Source: Lyophyllum atratum (Eukaryota; Basidiomycota; Agaricomycetes; Agaricales; Lyophyllaceae). From it: a stretch of DNA of 64,000 bases. Below are positions 23,872 to 34,818 of the stretch, piece by piece; the first letter of the stretch is position 1, and every line of letters starts with the position of its first letter. Made by a program: the position numbers and the translations under genes. The stretch covers positions 1,054,001 to 1,118,000 of the forward strand of contig JACGCN010000011.1 in NCBI GenBank assembly GCA_014905825.1, given 5' to 3'. The notes beneath the pieces were generated by a model. It was not told the origin of the DNA, searched no databases, and saw only the letters and a program-made list of their open reading frames with translations.

Positions 23872-25227
23872 TCAGTTCACGTTACCTCCACAGACCAACG
23901 TGATCAACACCTTCAAACCCTCCTTGGTATCTACATCGCTGTAGCGGTCGACGGCGACCTGATAGGCTTTAGCGGAGACGAATCCATGTGCCGCCTGGTC
24001 ACCGTATCCCCGAATCTTGGAGTTCTTCTCCACGACGAGGCGCAGCGCCGGCTCCGAGGCCAACAACTTGCAGATGGCCAGATTCCTTGTGAGCGCATCC
24101 AATGCCGACTTCGCGTTGTCAAAGCGCTTCTGGTCGTCCTCCCACTGGTTGAGCCACAAGCGCCATTGATAGGAAGCCGAGGTGGTCTTCTCATCCTTGA
24201 TTAAGTCAGTTTCGAAGGCAAGCTTAGCCTGCGCTTTGTCAAGGAGGTTACGGAGCTTGATGCGGTCCAACGCTTGGGTGTCCTCCCGAACAGCATCAGC
24301 GGTGATATGGACCGATCGAAACAGAAAAACTCACCTCGTGAACTAACCATTCCACCATATCGACTGTCCCCACCTCAAGAACGCCAATGCGGTCCTTTAG
24401 CTCCTTCTTCTCCGCCTCCCATGCCTCCTGCTGGCGCTTCATCTCTTGACGCTGCTGCTCCCACTGCCGCTTCATCTCTTGACGCTGCTGCTCCCACTGC
24501 CGCTTCGCCTCTTGCCGCTCGTTCGCCTCTTGGTCCAACCGTTTCAACATCTTCGTAACGTTATCCTCTGCCTTCTCTGCCTTCTGCTTTGCAGCCTTGG
24601 CCTCCTTTCTGTCCTTGCTGCCTACCTTGACCACGGTTTCCAAAAAGTCATGAACAGGCGAGGAGAGAGTATCCGCATCCCGCACCCAGTCCGTGGCTGC
24701 TGGTGGCGATCCCAAATTCGGTTTCAGCAACGACGGAATGATGGCGTAAAGCACAGAGCCTGAGGTCAAAGCGGGGCTGAGGTCCTTGAGAAGTGTAGTG
24801 TTGTCAGCAGAATCGAAGGAGTTTGACCCGTGACGATCTGACGATGGCGTTTGATCAGCTAGATATCACGATGAGTGTGAGAGGCGCACAGACCTGCGGA
24901 GAGAATGATGGACTCCAGACTCTGATTAAGGTGCTCATCCATGTCTGCATTTTTCCATAAGGTCATTTCAGTCATATGGGCTGCCGCCTTGTCATGGATT
25001 GCTTTTCGAAGGTCGCCGAGAGATGACGATGATGAAGCGCTCAGTTTGGTTTGTAATGATCGTTCAGTGAAAAAGATATGGACAGTGCACTTCTTCTGAC
25101 CATTCCCCATGTCGAAAAACGTCCCAGTGATTGTTAGGGAAGAGGGAATGCGATAGTGGGCGATCATATAATCGGGGTGCTCCTCCACGTTGAACGGCTT
25201 ACCAAATGTTTGCCAATCACCATGCAT
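23872..25227 (-). CDS. Coiled-coil protein of unknown function
   Basis: Three exons, 25227-24894, 24858-24335 and 24282-23872, with introns of 35 and 52 nt; 422 residues. N-terminal domain of about 110 residues (PDYMIAHYRIPSSLTITGTF, HIFFTERSLQ) looks globular; a helical linker follows (KAAKQKAEKAEDNVTKMLKR); then a strict 11-residue tandem (RQWEQQRQEMK, copied) forms a coiled coil. The C-terminal 130 residues (YQWRLWLNQWEDDQKRF, HGFVSAKAYQ) are helical. The 35-nt first intron is short, so that joint is the least certain, although frame and sequence run on well. No function can be assigned. Confidence 0.65.
24435..24500. repeat. 33-bp coding tandem repeat, two copies
   Basis: Two identical 33-bp units (24435-24467 and 24468-24500) plus a degenerate third encode the repeated 11-residue coiled-coil unit RQWEQQRQEMK on the minus strand. 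An in-frame unit that can change copy number. Confidence 0.9.
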
Positions 25228-25722
25228 GCAAATACCCGAGATTGCTCCGTATTCGTTCGTTCCACTGGCGTCTGCTTTTCGATGGCTATGGGGAGGGGGT
25301 TACGAAGCGATTCAACCCTATGCTGGTAAGCCCCTTTTTACTATAGCATCTTGCTGAGCAGTCATGCCGATCAGACGTTCGAATATGTGCGCTTCAGGCT
25401 GGATATATGACTTGTACCGAGCCGGTCAACCCCCTTTCATGAGGTGATGTAAGCAACAGTGATGAAGGTGTCTTATTGGATAGGGAAAAAAAGATAAAGC
25501 CTCTCTTTCTATTCAGTAGACACATGAAACTGGGCGAACTAATCTATCAATGTGGATGCAGTGACGGCGAGATGAAATTTATGCCAAGCATCAATGTTGT
25601 CCACCTTGAAGGCTGTGAGAGCTTCCACGTAATGCAAATAAATCTTGCAATAATGGAGCCTGCTATCAGCGTCGAGAACAGTTAGATCAATGAATGATCC
25701 ATCGACCCATTCATAATTTGTA
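25228..25722. other. Intergenic, nothing recognised
   Basis: Upstream flank of the coiled-coil gene, AT-rich to the right where it runs into the minisatellite. Confidence 0.35.
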
Positions 25723-26214
25723 GGTAGCTAATAACTCAAATACTTCCCAGACGTGGCCCGCGCAGGAGGTGAACACCACACAGAAAGTCAAATTTAGCTC
25801 GGATATGATTTATTTCTACAGGAATACACTGTAACAACGTTCTCTAGTACTAGAAAATGTCCTGAAGCCACTCAGAGGTGGCTAATAACCCAAATACCTC
25901 CCAAAGGTGGCCCCCACCACACGGAAAGTTTAATTCAGTCGGGATATGATTTATTTCCATAGAAATACACTCCAACAACATTTCCTGGTACTAGAAAAGG
26001 TTGTGAGGTCACTCACGGGTGGCTAATAACTCAAATACCCTGCGAACGTGGCGGTACAGGAGGCGACCAACCCACAGAAAGTCAAATTTAGCTGGGATGT
26101 GATTTATTTCTACAGGAATACTTACACTGTAACAACATTTCCTAGTACTAGAAAATGTCCTGAGGTCGCTCACAGGTAGCTAATAACTCAAGTAAGTACC
26201 TCCCAGACATGGCC
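25723..26214. repeat. Minisatellite of about 141-157 bp units, 3.3 copies
   Basis: Units begin at about 25723, 25877, 26018 and 26175, each opening with GGTRGCTAATAACYCAA and containing TATGATTTATTTCTACAGG and CTAGTACTAGAAAA blocks. Units differ by small indels and substitutions, so the array is not recent. The last copy is partial and stops at about 26214. No coding capacity. Confidence 0.9.
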
Positions 26215-26545
26215 TATGACTGATTTTGACGGCGTGGGGTATAAATGGACGATACACAAAGCCCAGTCGGGGAGAGAGGATCTACGGCATTTGAAGGCCG
26301 CCTAACGTCGGGCAACCATAGCATGTCTTCGGTGGGCTCTACGGCTTGTCGACAGCCGAGAAGCTCGCCTATGAGGTACTCCACGAAGGTAGACCACGGA
26401 TGCGCGAAATGAATGCTTGGAATATGTGCGGCTACATAGCTGGAACTGGAGCACAGGGGAAGGTATTGTTGATGGGACGAGCTGGCCCTATGATCGTGAT
26501 TACAAAAGTAAAGGAGAACTGGAATTAAGGCGAATAGTAAGGGAA

Positions 26546-27915
26546 TTACAGTTTAGGTCTGGCTGTGTCTACGCAGCCAGAGGCCAACGCTTCGTACATC
26601 ATATCACCCAGTTCGTCCGGCGCTTCCTGGGGGACCTACGAGAATGTTCAATATATGAGAGTAAAGACTAAGTGACAAGAGGCGACTCACCAGATGCCCT
26701 ACACCATCCAACTTTCGGAAAGACGCGTACTTGCCTCCGTATTGTGGATCCAGTATTGCGGCGTGAACTCTAGCCGGCCTGATGAATCATGTCAAAAATA
26801 CAGAATGATTCGAGAATAAGCTGAGGCATACATGAGGTCATTCACACCTCCAAGAATAAGGTGTACGGGGAGGACAGTACATGCTTTCTTCAAATCATGA
26901 ACTGGTCTCGTCGGCCCGTCAGCATCCCGGTACATCGCCTGCCGTCGTGGTACCATTCAGCACCCCGCACTTGTTGAGGCAACCTGAGAACGACTCACCG
27001 CTTCCTGATCACGGGTACAAGCTAGAGTGAAGCCAGGGTACGGCGTCTCCTTTTCATACGAACGAGGATGCGGTACAATCGCATGTTTCTGTTCAGCTTG
27101 TCAACAGATCCGACCAAGGGAGGTTCCTTGAAGGCAGAGAGGGCGTACCAGATAAAGGTCCGTAACACGCGGATCCCAGTTCTTTTTCTTCAATGCAGGC
27201 CGGGCCTGCTCACGGTCGCGCCATACGTCGCGTCGTTCATGGGCTCCCTTGATGAGCATCTCTCGCAGTCGTTGTAGGTGCGACGGCCCTGCCGGGCTGA
27301 TGAGGGGTTCGACTATAATGAGGGCTTCGAATGGTACGCGTGGCTCGAGGTGCTGCAGTATCAGCCTAAGACATCGTTAAAGAGACGTACCGCAGAGAAG
27401 AGGACAAGACTCACATCGCATTCCCTCCTAATGAGTGCCCAATCCCGACCAGGTTTCGCCTCCGAAAGTCCACCCGAGCTTCGTGATTTGGCCCGTCCGA
27501 TAAGAAACGATGTGCTGCTTTTGCATACTTTTCACAGGTGACTGTATGAAAGACAGGGTTGCGATAGGCGCCATGAATTTTCGGAGAAGTGCGGAAAGTA
27601 CGCACAACTGTTGCGGTACTCTGGCTCATGCAAGAGACCCTCGTTCACATGGCCTGCTTCACCATGATTCGGACAATCCAATGCCCAAGCTTCTCGTATT
27701 TTGACGTGACTTCCTTGTTGTGCTGAGTGTTTCAGCAGTCGTTCGAGCGATGGCTCCCAAGTTTCCTTATGGAAGCTGGTGGAGTGAAGGAGAACAAGAG
27801 TCAGGGCATTCGGATCTGATGCCATGGCCTCGAGTTCAGGCAGCCAGTAGCGTTTCGCTGTCGTAATCAATGGATATCCGTCGCGAGGACCATCCCTTAT
27901 GGCTTCCTCGAGCAT
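26546..27915 (-). CDS. Alpha/beta hydrolase
   Basis: Seven exons on the minus strand: 27915-27609, 27541-27415, 27365-27149, 27088-26999, 26938-26832, 26778-26691 and 26635-26546; 341 residues with every phase consistent. Fold landmarks: LTLVLLHSTSFHKETWEP (first strand and oxyanion region), DCPNHGEA, nucleophile elbow GIGHSLGGNA with the serine in GHSLG, ALIIVEPL, and the C-terminal GVGHLVPQEAPDEL providing the catalytic histidine. Likely an esterase or lipase-like hydrolase; no signal peptide, so probably intracellular. The first intron (GTTGTG donor) is the weakest joint. Substrate unknown. Confidence 0.88.
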
Positions 27916-28896
27916 GATGCTGACTGCACAAAGTCGTTGTCGGAGGAAAGGCGCCTTCTGAAGAACATGCAGGATATTATGTTGAGAGCTTCTACGCCTA
28001 GTTATAAGAAAACCGGTTCAGAGTCCGGACCCTGTCCATATACCTCTTCTGAACGCATTGATGCTGTCTCCGCTCTACTTACAACTTGGAACGCGACATA
28101 ATGCCGTTCACCTTGTCACCCCGCGTGAAGGCGGTAGAGACATGCTTCCGACGGTAAGATGATTTATGTTTATAGAGAGTATCAGATTTGTATCGGGTAT
28201 ATACATGCAGGCTATGTGTTGAACGTAGTCAGGAAGCGATGGTTCGACGGGCGTAACTTAAGACCGAATTGTGGACACGCGAGCTGTAGCAAGAGTGTGC
28301 AAGATAACCTGTCTTATGACCACGGGGCTGTGTAGCGTTCCAGTCCCAGTGGACGCGTTGTTGAAGAAGAGATCATAGGCGGAGCGGGAGGAGGGCGTGG
28401 AGGCTGTTCAAGTAGCGTGGGTGGCAGTGATCGGTATGTCCTCGGCGCCGTTACTGATGGCTATTAGTAGTATTCAGCAACGAGAAGCCTTCACGCGAAG
28501 ATAAAGCTTGCTATTGCGGATTATAACGCCAGCGGAAATGGGTTCGAATAGGTTACGAACGAAAGAGATAGTGTGCATAAGTGGTTGAAAAGCCGAGCCA
28601 CGGCCCAGGCTCCACCGAGGACGAGATGATGCATATGGTGTCTAACGTAGACAAGGTGCGCCACCTTTATAATGATCGTGAATCATGATATGTTTTTCAA
28701 CCAAATTCCAGAGAGGTAAGTATGTATTGGTGAGAGACTTAGCGGAGGAGGAGGAGGAAGGAGGAGGAGGAGGAGGAAGTGTTGTTTGCTCTTCTTTGAC
28801 GCCCTTGCCAATTCATAGCTTCCAACAAAGATTCTCGCTTGTATTCCCAAGCTTCCTACCACCACCTACCACTGTGCACGGCGACAAGTGATATCT
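27916..28896. other. Intergenic, with GGA microsatellite
   Basis: About 1 kb without a gene. Contains the GGA-rich run at 28744-28779. Confidence 0.45.
28744..28779. repeat. GGA/AGG simple repeat
   Basis: Imperfect trinucleotide run of GGA units interrupted by AAG; simple sequence of the kind that slips in replication. Confidence 0.9.
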
Positions 28897-29810
28897 CTAC
28901 GTCAAGGAAATTCTTGTGCCCCACCGGGGGCAGTGCTTGACTATAAAAAACTTGGCTTTGGGGTGCTTCAAAATACGATCAATTATACCTCCAACGACCA
29001 GGGTTCTATCTGCGGTCCTCTCGCATATAAGTAACTCATGTGCTCGGGGCACGAAATACGCCACCATTGTTATCTGCTGAGCGTTTGAACTGATATATAT
29101 GGTGTGAGCAGCAGTCAGTAGGAGAACGCGGCAGATGAGGAATGGCGTACATGCGGATGCATATCCCTGATATCCTTGATATCGTAGACAGAGCAAACGT
29201 ACCCCATACCTGCCAAGTCGGCTCTGACGCTTTTCACTTGCCATAGAATCGCGTCGACGCCCTTCTGTTCTGAATTCGGCTCCCAAAACCACTCCTCCCC
29301 CTTACTCGCCTGTGCATCTCGGTTAGCCCGCTGTTCAGCCAGATCACGCAAAAATGCGATCCTCTGGGCTTCCGGCATGGAGTCCAAATTTTGTGGCCCC
29401 CGGTAGAGATCCCACTCGTCTCCTGGTGTGATCTGCCACGATGCGGAAACGGTGATTGTCAGAGAGGTAGGATCTGCGGCGTCGACTTCCACCGCCGTTC
29501 TCCGATCAGCGATGATAGCGTATGAAGGACCCGACCAGGTATTTCCGAGGTATTGGAGCAGTTGCGCAGGAGCTCGGCCATTATGAGCTTCGTCATAGGG
29601 AACTGAAGAGAAGGTAATCCATTCTGAAACGTTCGATAGACTCGATTCCAGGTGCTGTTTGACGGTTTGAGAGAAAGGATAGTAAGTGTAGTATACGAGA
29701 ACAGTTAATCCTGTCATTTTCGAGGCGGCGTCGACTGCGAGAGCACTGGAGAGGAGCTCTTTGGGGTTTTGGATAAACTCGAAAGACACTATGGCAGATC
29801 CCGAGTACAT
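28897..29810 (-). CDS. Uncharacterised protein, about 266 residues
   Basis: Exons 29810-29203 and 29089-28897 with a 113-nt intron (GTACGT...TCAG) whose phases agree. Start taken at the ATG giving MYSGSAIVSFEF; an upstream exon is possible because the frame stays open to the left of it. Visible segments: KMTGLTVLVYYTYYPF, NTWSGPSYAIIADRRTAVEV, WQITPGDEWDLYRGP, a charged helix (LRDLAEQRANRDAQASKGEE) and a C-terminal VAYFVPRAHELL followed by ERTADRTLVVGG. No known domain recognised. Confidence 0.6.
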
Positions 29811-30622
29811 GTGCTTAAAATATGTCGGTTGCAGCCTGACACCGTACGTGAATCGTCTTTTTATGATGCGAGTCCTCAATCGGCCCCGATATCATGTTCA
29901 AGTATACAGCCTGCGTCGAGGTTCGAGATTTTCCATTTGTTGATCTAGTGAAAAGAAGTTCGAAGGCAGGTCCTCCGATGGCTAGATATCTGAAAGAACG
30001 ACGGAAGCAGGCCTAACGCAATGTGTGCAGGTATGCAAGTATAGTAAGGTTGGAATGAAGGACCTTGTAATTGGTGAGTGTGATGTGTGCGGCGTTGTCC
30101 GTGTGATTTTTGAGCGGCGATCAAAACATCCAGCCCGTTGATTGACTCCGACAACCTCGAAGTCTATCGAAGACCTCCGAAGACCACTAAAAAGTCGATT
30201 CTCAACATAACACCTTTAAAAGCTTAATTCTTCCAGGATTACAACCTTGTTTCTACGAGCGACCGTGGCCGGTGAAATGTGCTACTTGGGTCTCTGACAA
30301 GTCTGGTTCCGATGTCAAGACACAGCACAATCCCTGCCCATCGAGACAGCGCCCACGTCTGGAATATATCGACCTCCTTTCGGCGAAGGCATCGCAGGAT
30401 GATACACTCCGTACAGCGAATGCTCTCCTCTTTAGCGATTCTTTGAATGGGGCATTTCTCCGCATCGCATTCATTACCGAGCTGCCGTCCCCGCCGCGCC
30501 TTAACTAAACTTGATTTACTTGTAACGGCATCCGGTGGCTCTGGCGTCACCCAACTGGAGTCCACTATTCTGAGGCATATATTTACTAACCGTTTGGACT
30601 ACGAGAACTCGTTCTCCTATAG
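29811..30622. other. Probable lost 5' part of the peroxidase gene; nothing firm
   Basis: The N-terminal heme-binding Pro-Cys-Pro segment expected upstream of the peroxidase exons was looked for here and not found convincingly; one PCP triplet on the plus strand near 30330 has no family context. Confidence 0.35.
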
Positions 30623-33274
30623 ACGTTCCCACCTTCGTTTGGACAGATCGTTGAAGCGACCACTCATGTATACAATATGGACTATGATTTCGCTTCTATG
30701 TTGACGGCACTGGGCATGGTACGTATGCTTGTCTCTTCTTGATCTGTTAACTTGTTCACTGTGTCGATGTATCTAGTTGGCCGTGGAAATGCTTTTGTAG
30801 ACGAACTGTCCATCGGTTTGCCCTCGCCACTTGTACCACCGCTCCCTAGCAAGATCAACGGACCTGTAGCTCGGGGTCTGGCGGGACACGGCCGTTTCGA
30901 GGGTAAGCAATAATCTTATATCTTTGGATCTCTATACCCGACCATATCCTCGTCAAACTACAGGTGACGTGTCAATGACCCGCCAACATCAGAAGAATCA
31001 CATCATCTTTTTGAGCTATTTTGATCGACTTTCGCTTACTTCCACTTTCAGGGCATCTTTCCTGAAACTTTAGCCTGGCCTTTCGGCTACTTTTGGGTGA
31101 CTTCAGCAACTATGATTACTTCCGGCATTTCAAGCCGTCTATTGACCAAAGTTGGTCGAAAGTACGATGAAAGTGTGTACTTAGGTAGTGCGAATACTGT
31201 CGCGACTACTATTAATACTACTAGTACTCATTCGCCTGATGCATAAGCAAACCTCCTAGGCAGACGGTACGCAATCTAGTCTGAAAGTCATGCTGGTAGG
31301 TAGAGGAAGGTTAATAGGGCGTCAACAAAATATGTATCATGCGAGATCAAATCCTGATCAGTCGCCTGCTTCGTAGGGCTAGTCCTATAGAAAAAGTCAT
31401 GAGAGTCCGTTGAGCAAGATCTAAAGGGTGTATGTGGCGAGAGAGGCGATGGTATGGGACAGGTGTTGAATGTTGGAGTGGGGCTGGGGTACTTACTACT
31501 AAGCGGTGGTGAAGACGTGAGTCACTGATCGTGTGAATGTTCGATCAACAGGAAATTTTCAAGTTCCGACCTCGTTCCGACAGCGTCTCTTGCCCACAAC
31601 CACATCACCCAGATCCCAAGGACATCCTCGTTCTCTTCGTACTCTCTCTTAAGCCTGTAAGATGCACACCTGTTTGTGGTGTTCTTCTTAACATGTGTTG
31701 CTGCTGTGCTTGTGATCATTTATGTTGTCTGATTGCCTGTTCTGTGGGCATTTCTTGTTTGTCACTCGTGCCGATCCCCTATTTCATTAGCAAACTCCAG
31801 AAGGGCCGAGATTGTTGAACTGACTTCCGAATTCTAGATTTCCTATCCTAGGTTTTGCTTTTGGTGGGAGGTTACTGAAGAAAGGTGGATGAGTGGTCAC
31901 AATGGGTACGTCGTAATCAGTCTCACCCTACTACTACCCGTCTTAATTTCTATTCTATTCACAAAGAGATACTCAAGGCACCATAGCCTTTCAGGTGAGT
32001 GGCTAATTCGCCTAGCCAGGGCTGAGCTGACTTTTTTTTCTGTTTAGGATTTTGATCATCTGGAGCCCTACGAGACGCGCTCATCGCACTTGCACATTTC
32101 GGGGATGCGACGGGTCGCCTAATGATGGAGGGGTGACGGTTAGGCTGGAAGTGCTAGGCTGGATGTATCACGAGTCGCTGAGCAGCCTGGTTTGTCACGG
32201 GAGTCCATATGAGCCGCCCGTTTCAACCTCCTTAAGCAATACTTTGAAGAACTTTATTGACTACTTTTCGTTAACTTTTAATCACCTTTTGCTACTCTGA
32301 GAAGTTGTTTGAAAGCTGAAATCAACTTTCAAGAGCAACCCCCCATTACTCTTGAAAGCTGTCGAGGTAATCAACTTTCAGCAACTTTCGCAACTTTCAA
32401 AAGTACCTAAAGTTGCCAAAGTTGTGCGTGTAATTCTTCTGATGCGGCCACTGGTGATAATAGGAAATCTCAGCTGATCTATATGACCAGGCCAGCTTCT
32501 TACACCCACTTATTTTGACAGTATGCTCGCTGACGCGTTGTACAACAGTTCGTAGGTTTCGTTGCTCAGTTTGGTGATAATTCCACGGCAACAGGCCCCA
32601 GAAGCATCATCAACACGCGTGTAATGCAGGAATTTAAGTCGAAACAATTTGAAGATAGCCAAGCCGCTGACAAAAAGGTTCGGGTCTACCCTGAAATTAT
32701 CACTTGTCCCTCGTTCTAGACTTTGAAACAGCTTGAGCTCCACATTGGACGATTTTCGCTAAGCTACGCCGACACCGCTCTGGTCTTGAACTTCTTCGCA
32801 AACCGTAAATCCACGCTGCCTGATCTAGATAAATCCAGCTTTACTAACGAAAATAGCAAGGAACGGACGGGAAGGTGTCTATCCCCACCATGACTTCGTT
32901 CTTCCGAGACCAGAGATTCCCCGCAAATTGGCACCGCCGTTCGCCCAACAAATCGTCACTGACGGAATCACTGTCCTACTCGCCGAACGGAGTCTACGTT
33001 CCAGATTCGGCGGATACCATCGTGAGTGTAGTTTTCAAAAACAACTCTGTCGGAGAAGACTAAATCGAATAATTTGTTGCAGGACCCATGTGCGTTCTAC
33101 GATTACTTGGCCGGAGACAACCTTCCTGGTGTCCTGTCGAACACCACCGGTCTCTTGAAACGCAACGTCGACTTCTTGCTCGATGCCATTCATGCGGTGT
33201 TCCCTCAATGCCCTGCTGTCCTTCTCGCGGAGCTGCAGATGTCTAGGCTAACTGCTAAGCTGATCCGATTGTAA
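30623..33274 (+). pseudogene. Heme-thiolate peroxidase/peroxygenase gene, interrupted and decayed
   Basis: Recognisable exons: 30623-30722 (PSFGQIVEATTHVYNM), 30777-30902 (GRGNAFVDELSIGLPSP ... GLAGHGRF), 30964-30989 continued after an insertion at 32442 (EGDVSMTRQH / AATGDN), about 32550-32680 (FVAQFGDNSTATGP, EFKSKQFEDSQ), about 32721-32806 (LKQLELHIGRFSLSYADT), about 32863-33021 (TDGKVSIPTMTSFFRDQRF) and 33083-33274 (ending VFPQCPAVLL ... AKLIRL, TAA). The order and the EGDxSMTR block match unspecific peroxygenases/chloroperoxidase-like enzymes, which use H2O2 and a Cys-ligated heme. It is non-functional: the N-terminal PCP segment is not found, frames shift near 32500-32550, and a 1.45-kb element splits one exon. 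Confidence 0.75.
30990..32441. mobile_element. Non-autonomous TIR element (1,452 bp) inside the peroxidase exon
   Basis: Left end CAGAAGAATCACA (30990) and the reverse complement of the right end CAGAAGAATTACA (from 32441) form a 13-bp inverted repeat with one mismatch; the match extends to CAT...ATG outside. Removing the element with one AT copy joins CGC CAA CAT to GCG GCC ACT and restores the reading MTRQHAATGDN of the host exon. Inside there is no transposase; both flanks are crowded with ACTTTC/GAAAGT motifs (for example 31020-31110 and 32270-32420). Superfamily not determined; the apparent duplication is only AT. Confidence 0.75.
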
Positions 33275-34818
33275 TTGTTCTCTGTAATAAAGGAGCTCTG
33301 GGCTGTTTTGTCCTACGGCATCTGATCCAGCCTCCATTCGTAAAACGGGCCGAGGGTTTACGCAACAAATGCACAGGCAAGAGAACGGTACCCCGAGTCG
33401 AGCCTCCTGTTATCTGCCCACACCACCATTCCCATCACCGCTGAACGAATACATAGACCAGAGCCCGCAAACAATTTCAATCTAACTGTCATCATTATCC
33501 ACATTCATCCTGACTTGTTCATCAGTCACATCTCACCTCCACAAAGCCACTACCCGGCCTTGGCCAAGTACCTCTTGGACGCTGAGGCTCTTGGCGTCAT
33601 CAGCACCCGCGCACCTCCAATGCTGATTTTCTCAATGTCGCTGTCTCTTGTTGTCAAAACTGTCCAACAAAGAAGCGACAGGGACGAGGCTGAGAAACGT
33701 AGATCACCTACATACAGCAAGTCCTTCCAAATCATGTTACACGCTGTATATGTCGCTGATCACGGTCATACCTGCTTATCACGAAAGGACCGACGTCGAT
33801 GGGATGTATGTAGTTAACGCCGTAACTGACAGGTCCATCAGTGCTTCCTCGGCAGACTAAGATGGAGTTGCTTGGAACTTGAGATTCGGAAGAGCTCAAG
33901 GGGAAGAGCGGAGTACGGCCGCGCGTGGTTGGCACGTACTCGTGGGTATCACTATAGGTGCATACACAGCGTGAGGTATACGACCACTGACCATACACAC
34001 AGTATACAGTAATACAGTACGATGAATTTACGCAACATCTCGCGACCGAATAATCACTTCAAACGTCAATGGCGGCACGACCCAGCGTGTCCATTCATCC
34101 CTTCATTCTATCATTAATTACGCGACATACACAGGCCGCAAACCACGAGGCAGGGAGGCGATGAAGGTAAGGGGATATCGACAGCGAATGAGCGTTGATG
34201 GGGATGGGGGTTGGTCCAAGGGCCTACAATGGTAATGGTGGGGCACGGTTATGTAGGAGGCCCGAGAGGTGAGGAGTAAGGGAGCCGTGGATGTATATTG
34301 TATATTGTACGTGTACTCAACTATCGTGTAAGGTGAACCAGAAGAAACCCAAATAAAACGACAAAGTGAAAGCCAAAACCCAGTCCAGATGCACAACGAC
34401 GCCTAAAAAGAGAGACAAAGAAAAAAGAGCCTATAAAACAGAAGTTGACAAGGATAGTAGTACGTGAGAGCGTCAACGAGGGAAGGACGGATATGAGTAC
34501 AAAAAGAGCGTGGGGTGTTAGGGCATGTATGGAGGTCTGAGAGTTCGAGTCCATTAATGTAATGCAGTACGCTACGATTCCCAAAAAGACAAAGAGAGGG
34601 AAAAAAAGGCAGGCGCTGGCCTCGATCTAGGTTCAGGTTCAGGTTTAGGTTGTGCCGGCGGCATGCGTCTCTGGGCTGGGGGTGGAATCGTCCATCTCAG
34701 ATCTAGGCAGGGTGTACCAGGCTGGGCACGCCGCGCATACATGGAGCATAGCCCGATAGCCCAAGACCCCCAAGACCCAAGACCCAAGACGAGGAGGAGG
34801 ATGCCGCCGGGACGGCGA
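33275..34818. other. Intergenic 1.5 kb, nothing recognised
   Basis: No gene, RNA or transposon signature recognised on either strand; 3' flank of the A-domain gene lies at its right end. Confidence 0.4.

Noticed and set aside
30320..30345. Pro-Cys-Pro heme-ligand segment of the peroxidase
   Set aside because: The triplet NPCPS occurs but the conserved LNxLANHG context that should follow is absent.
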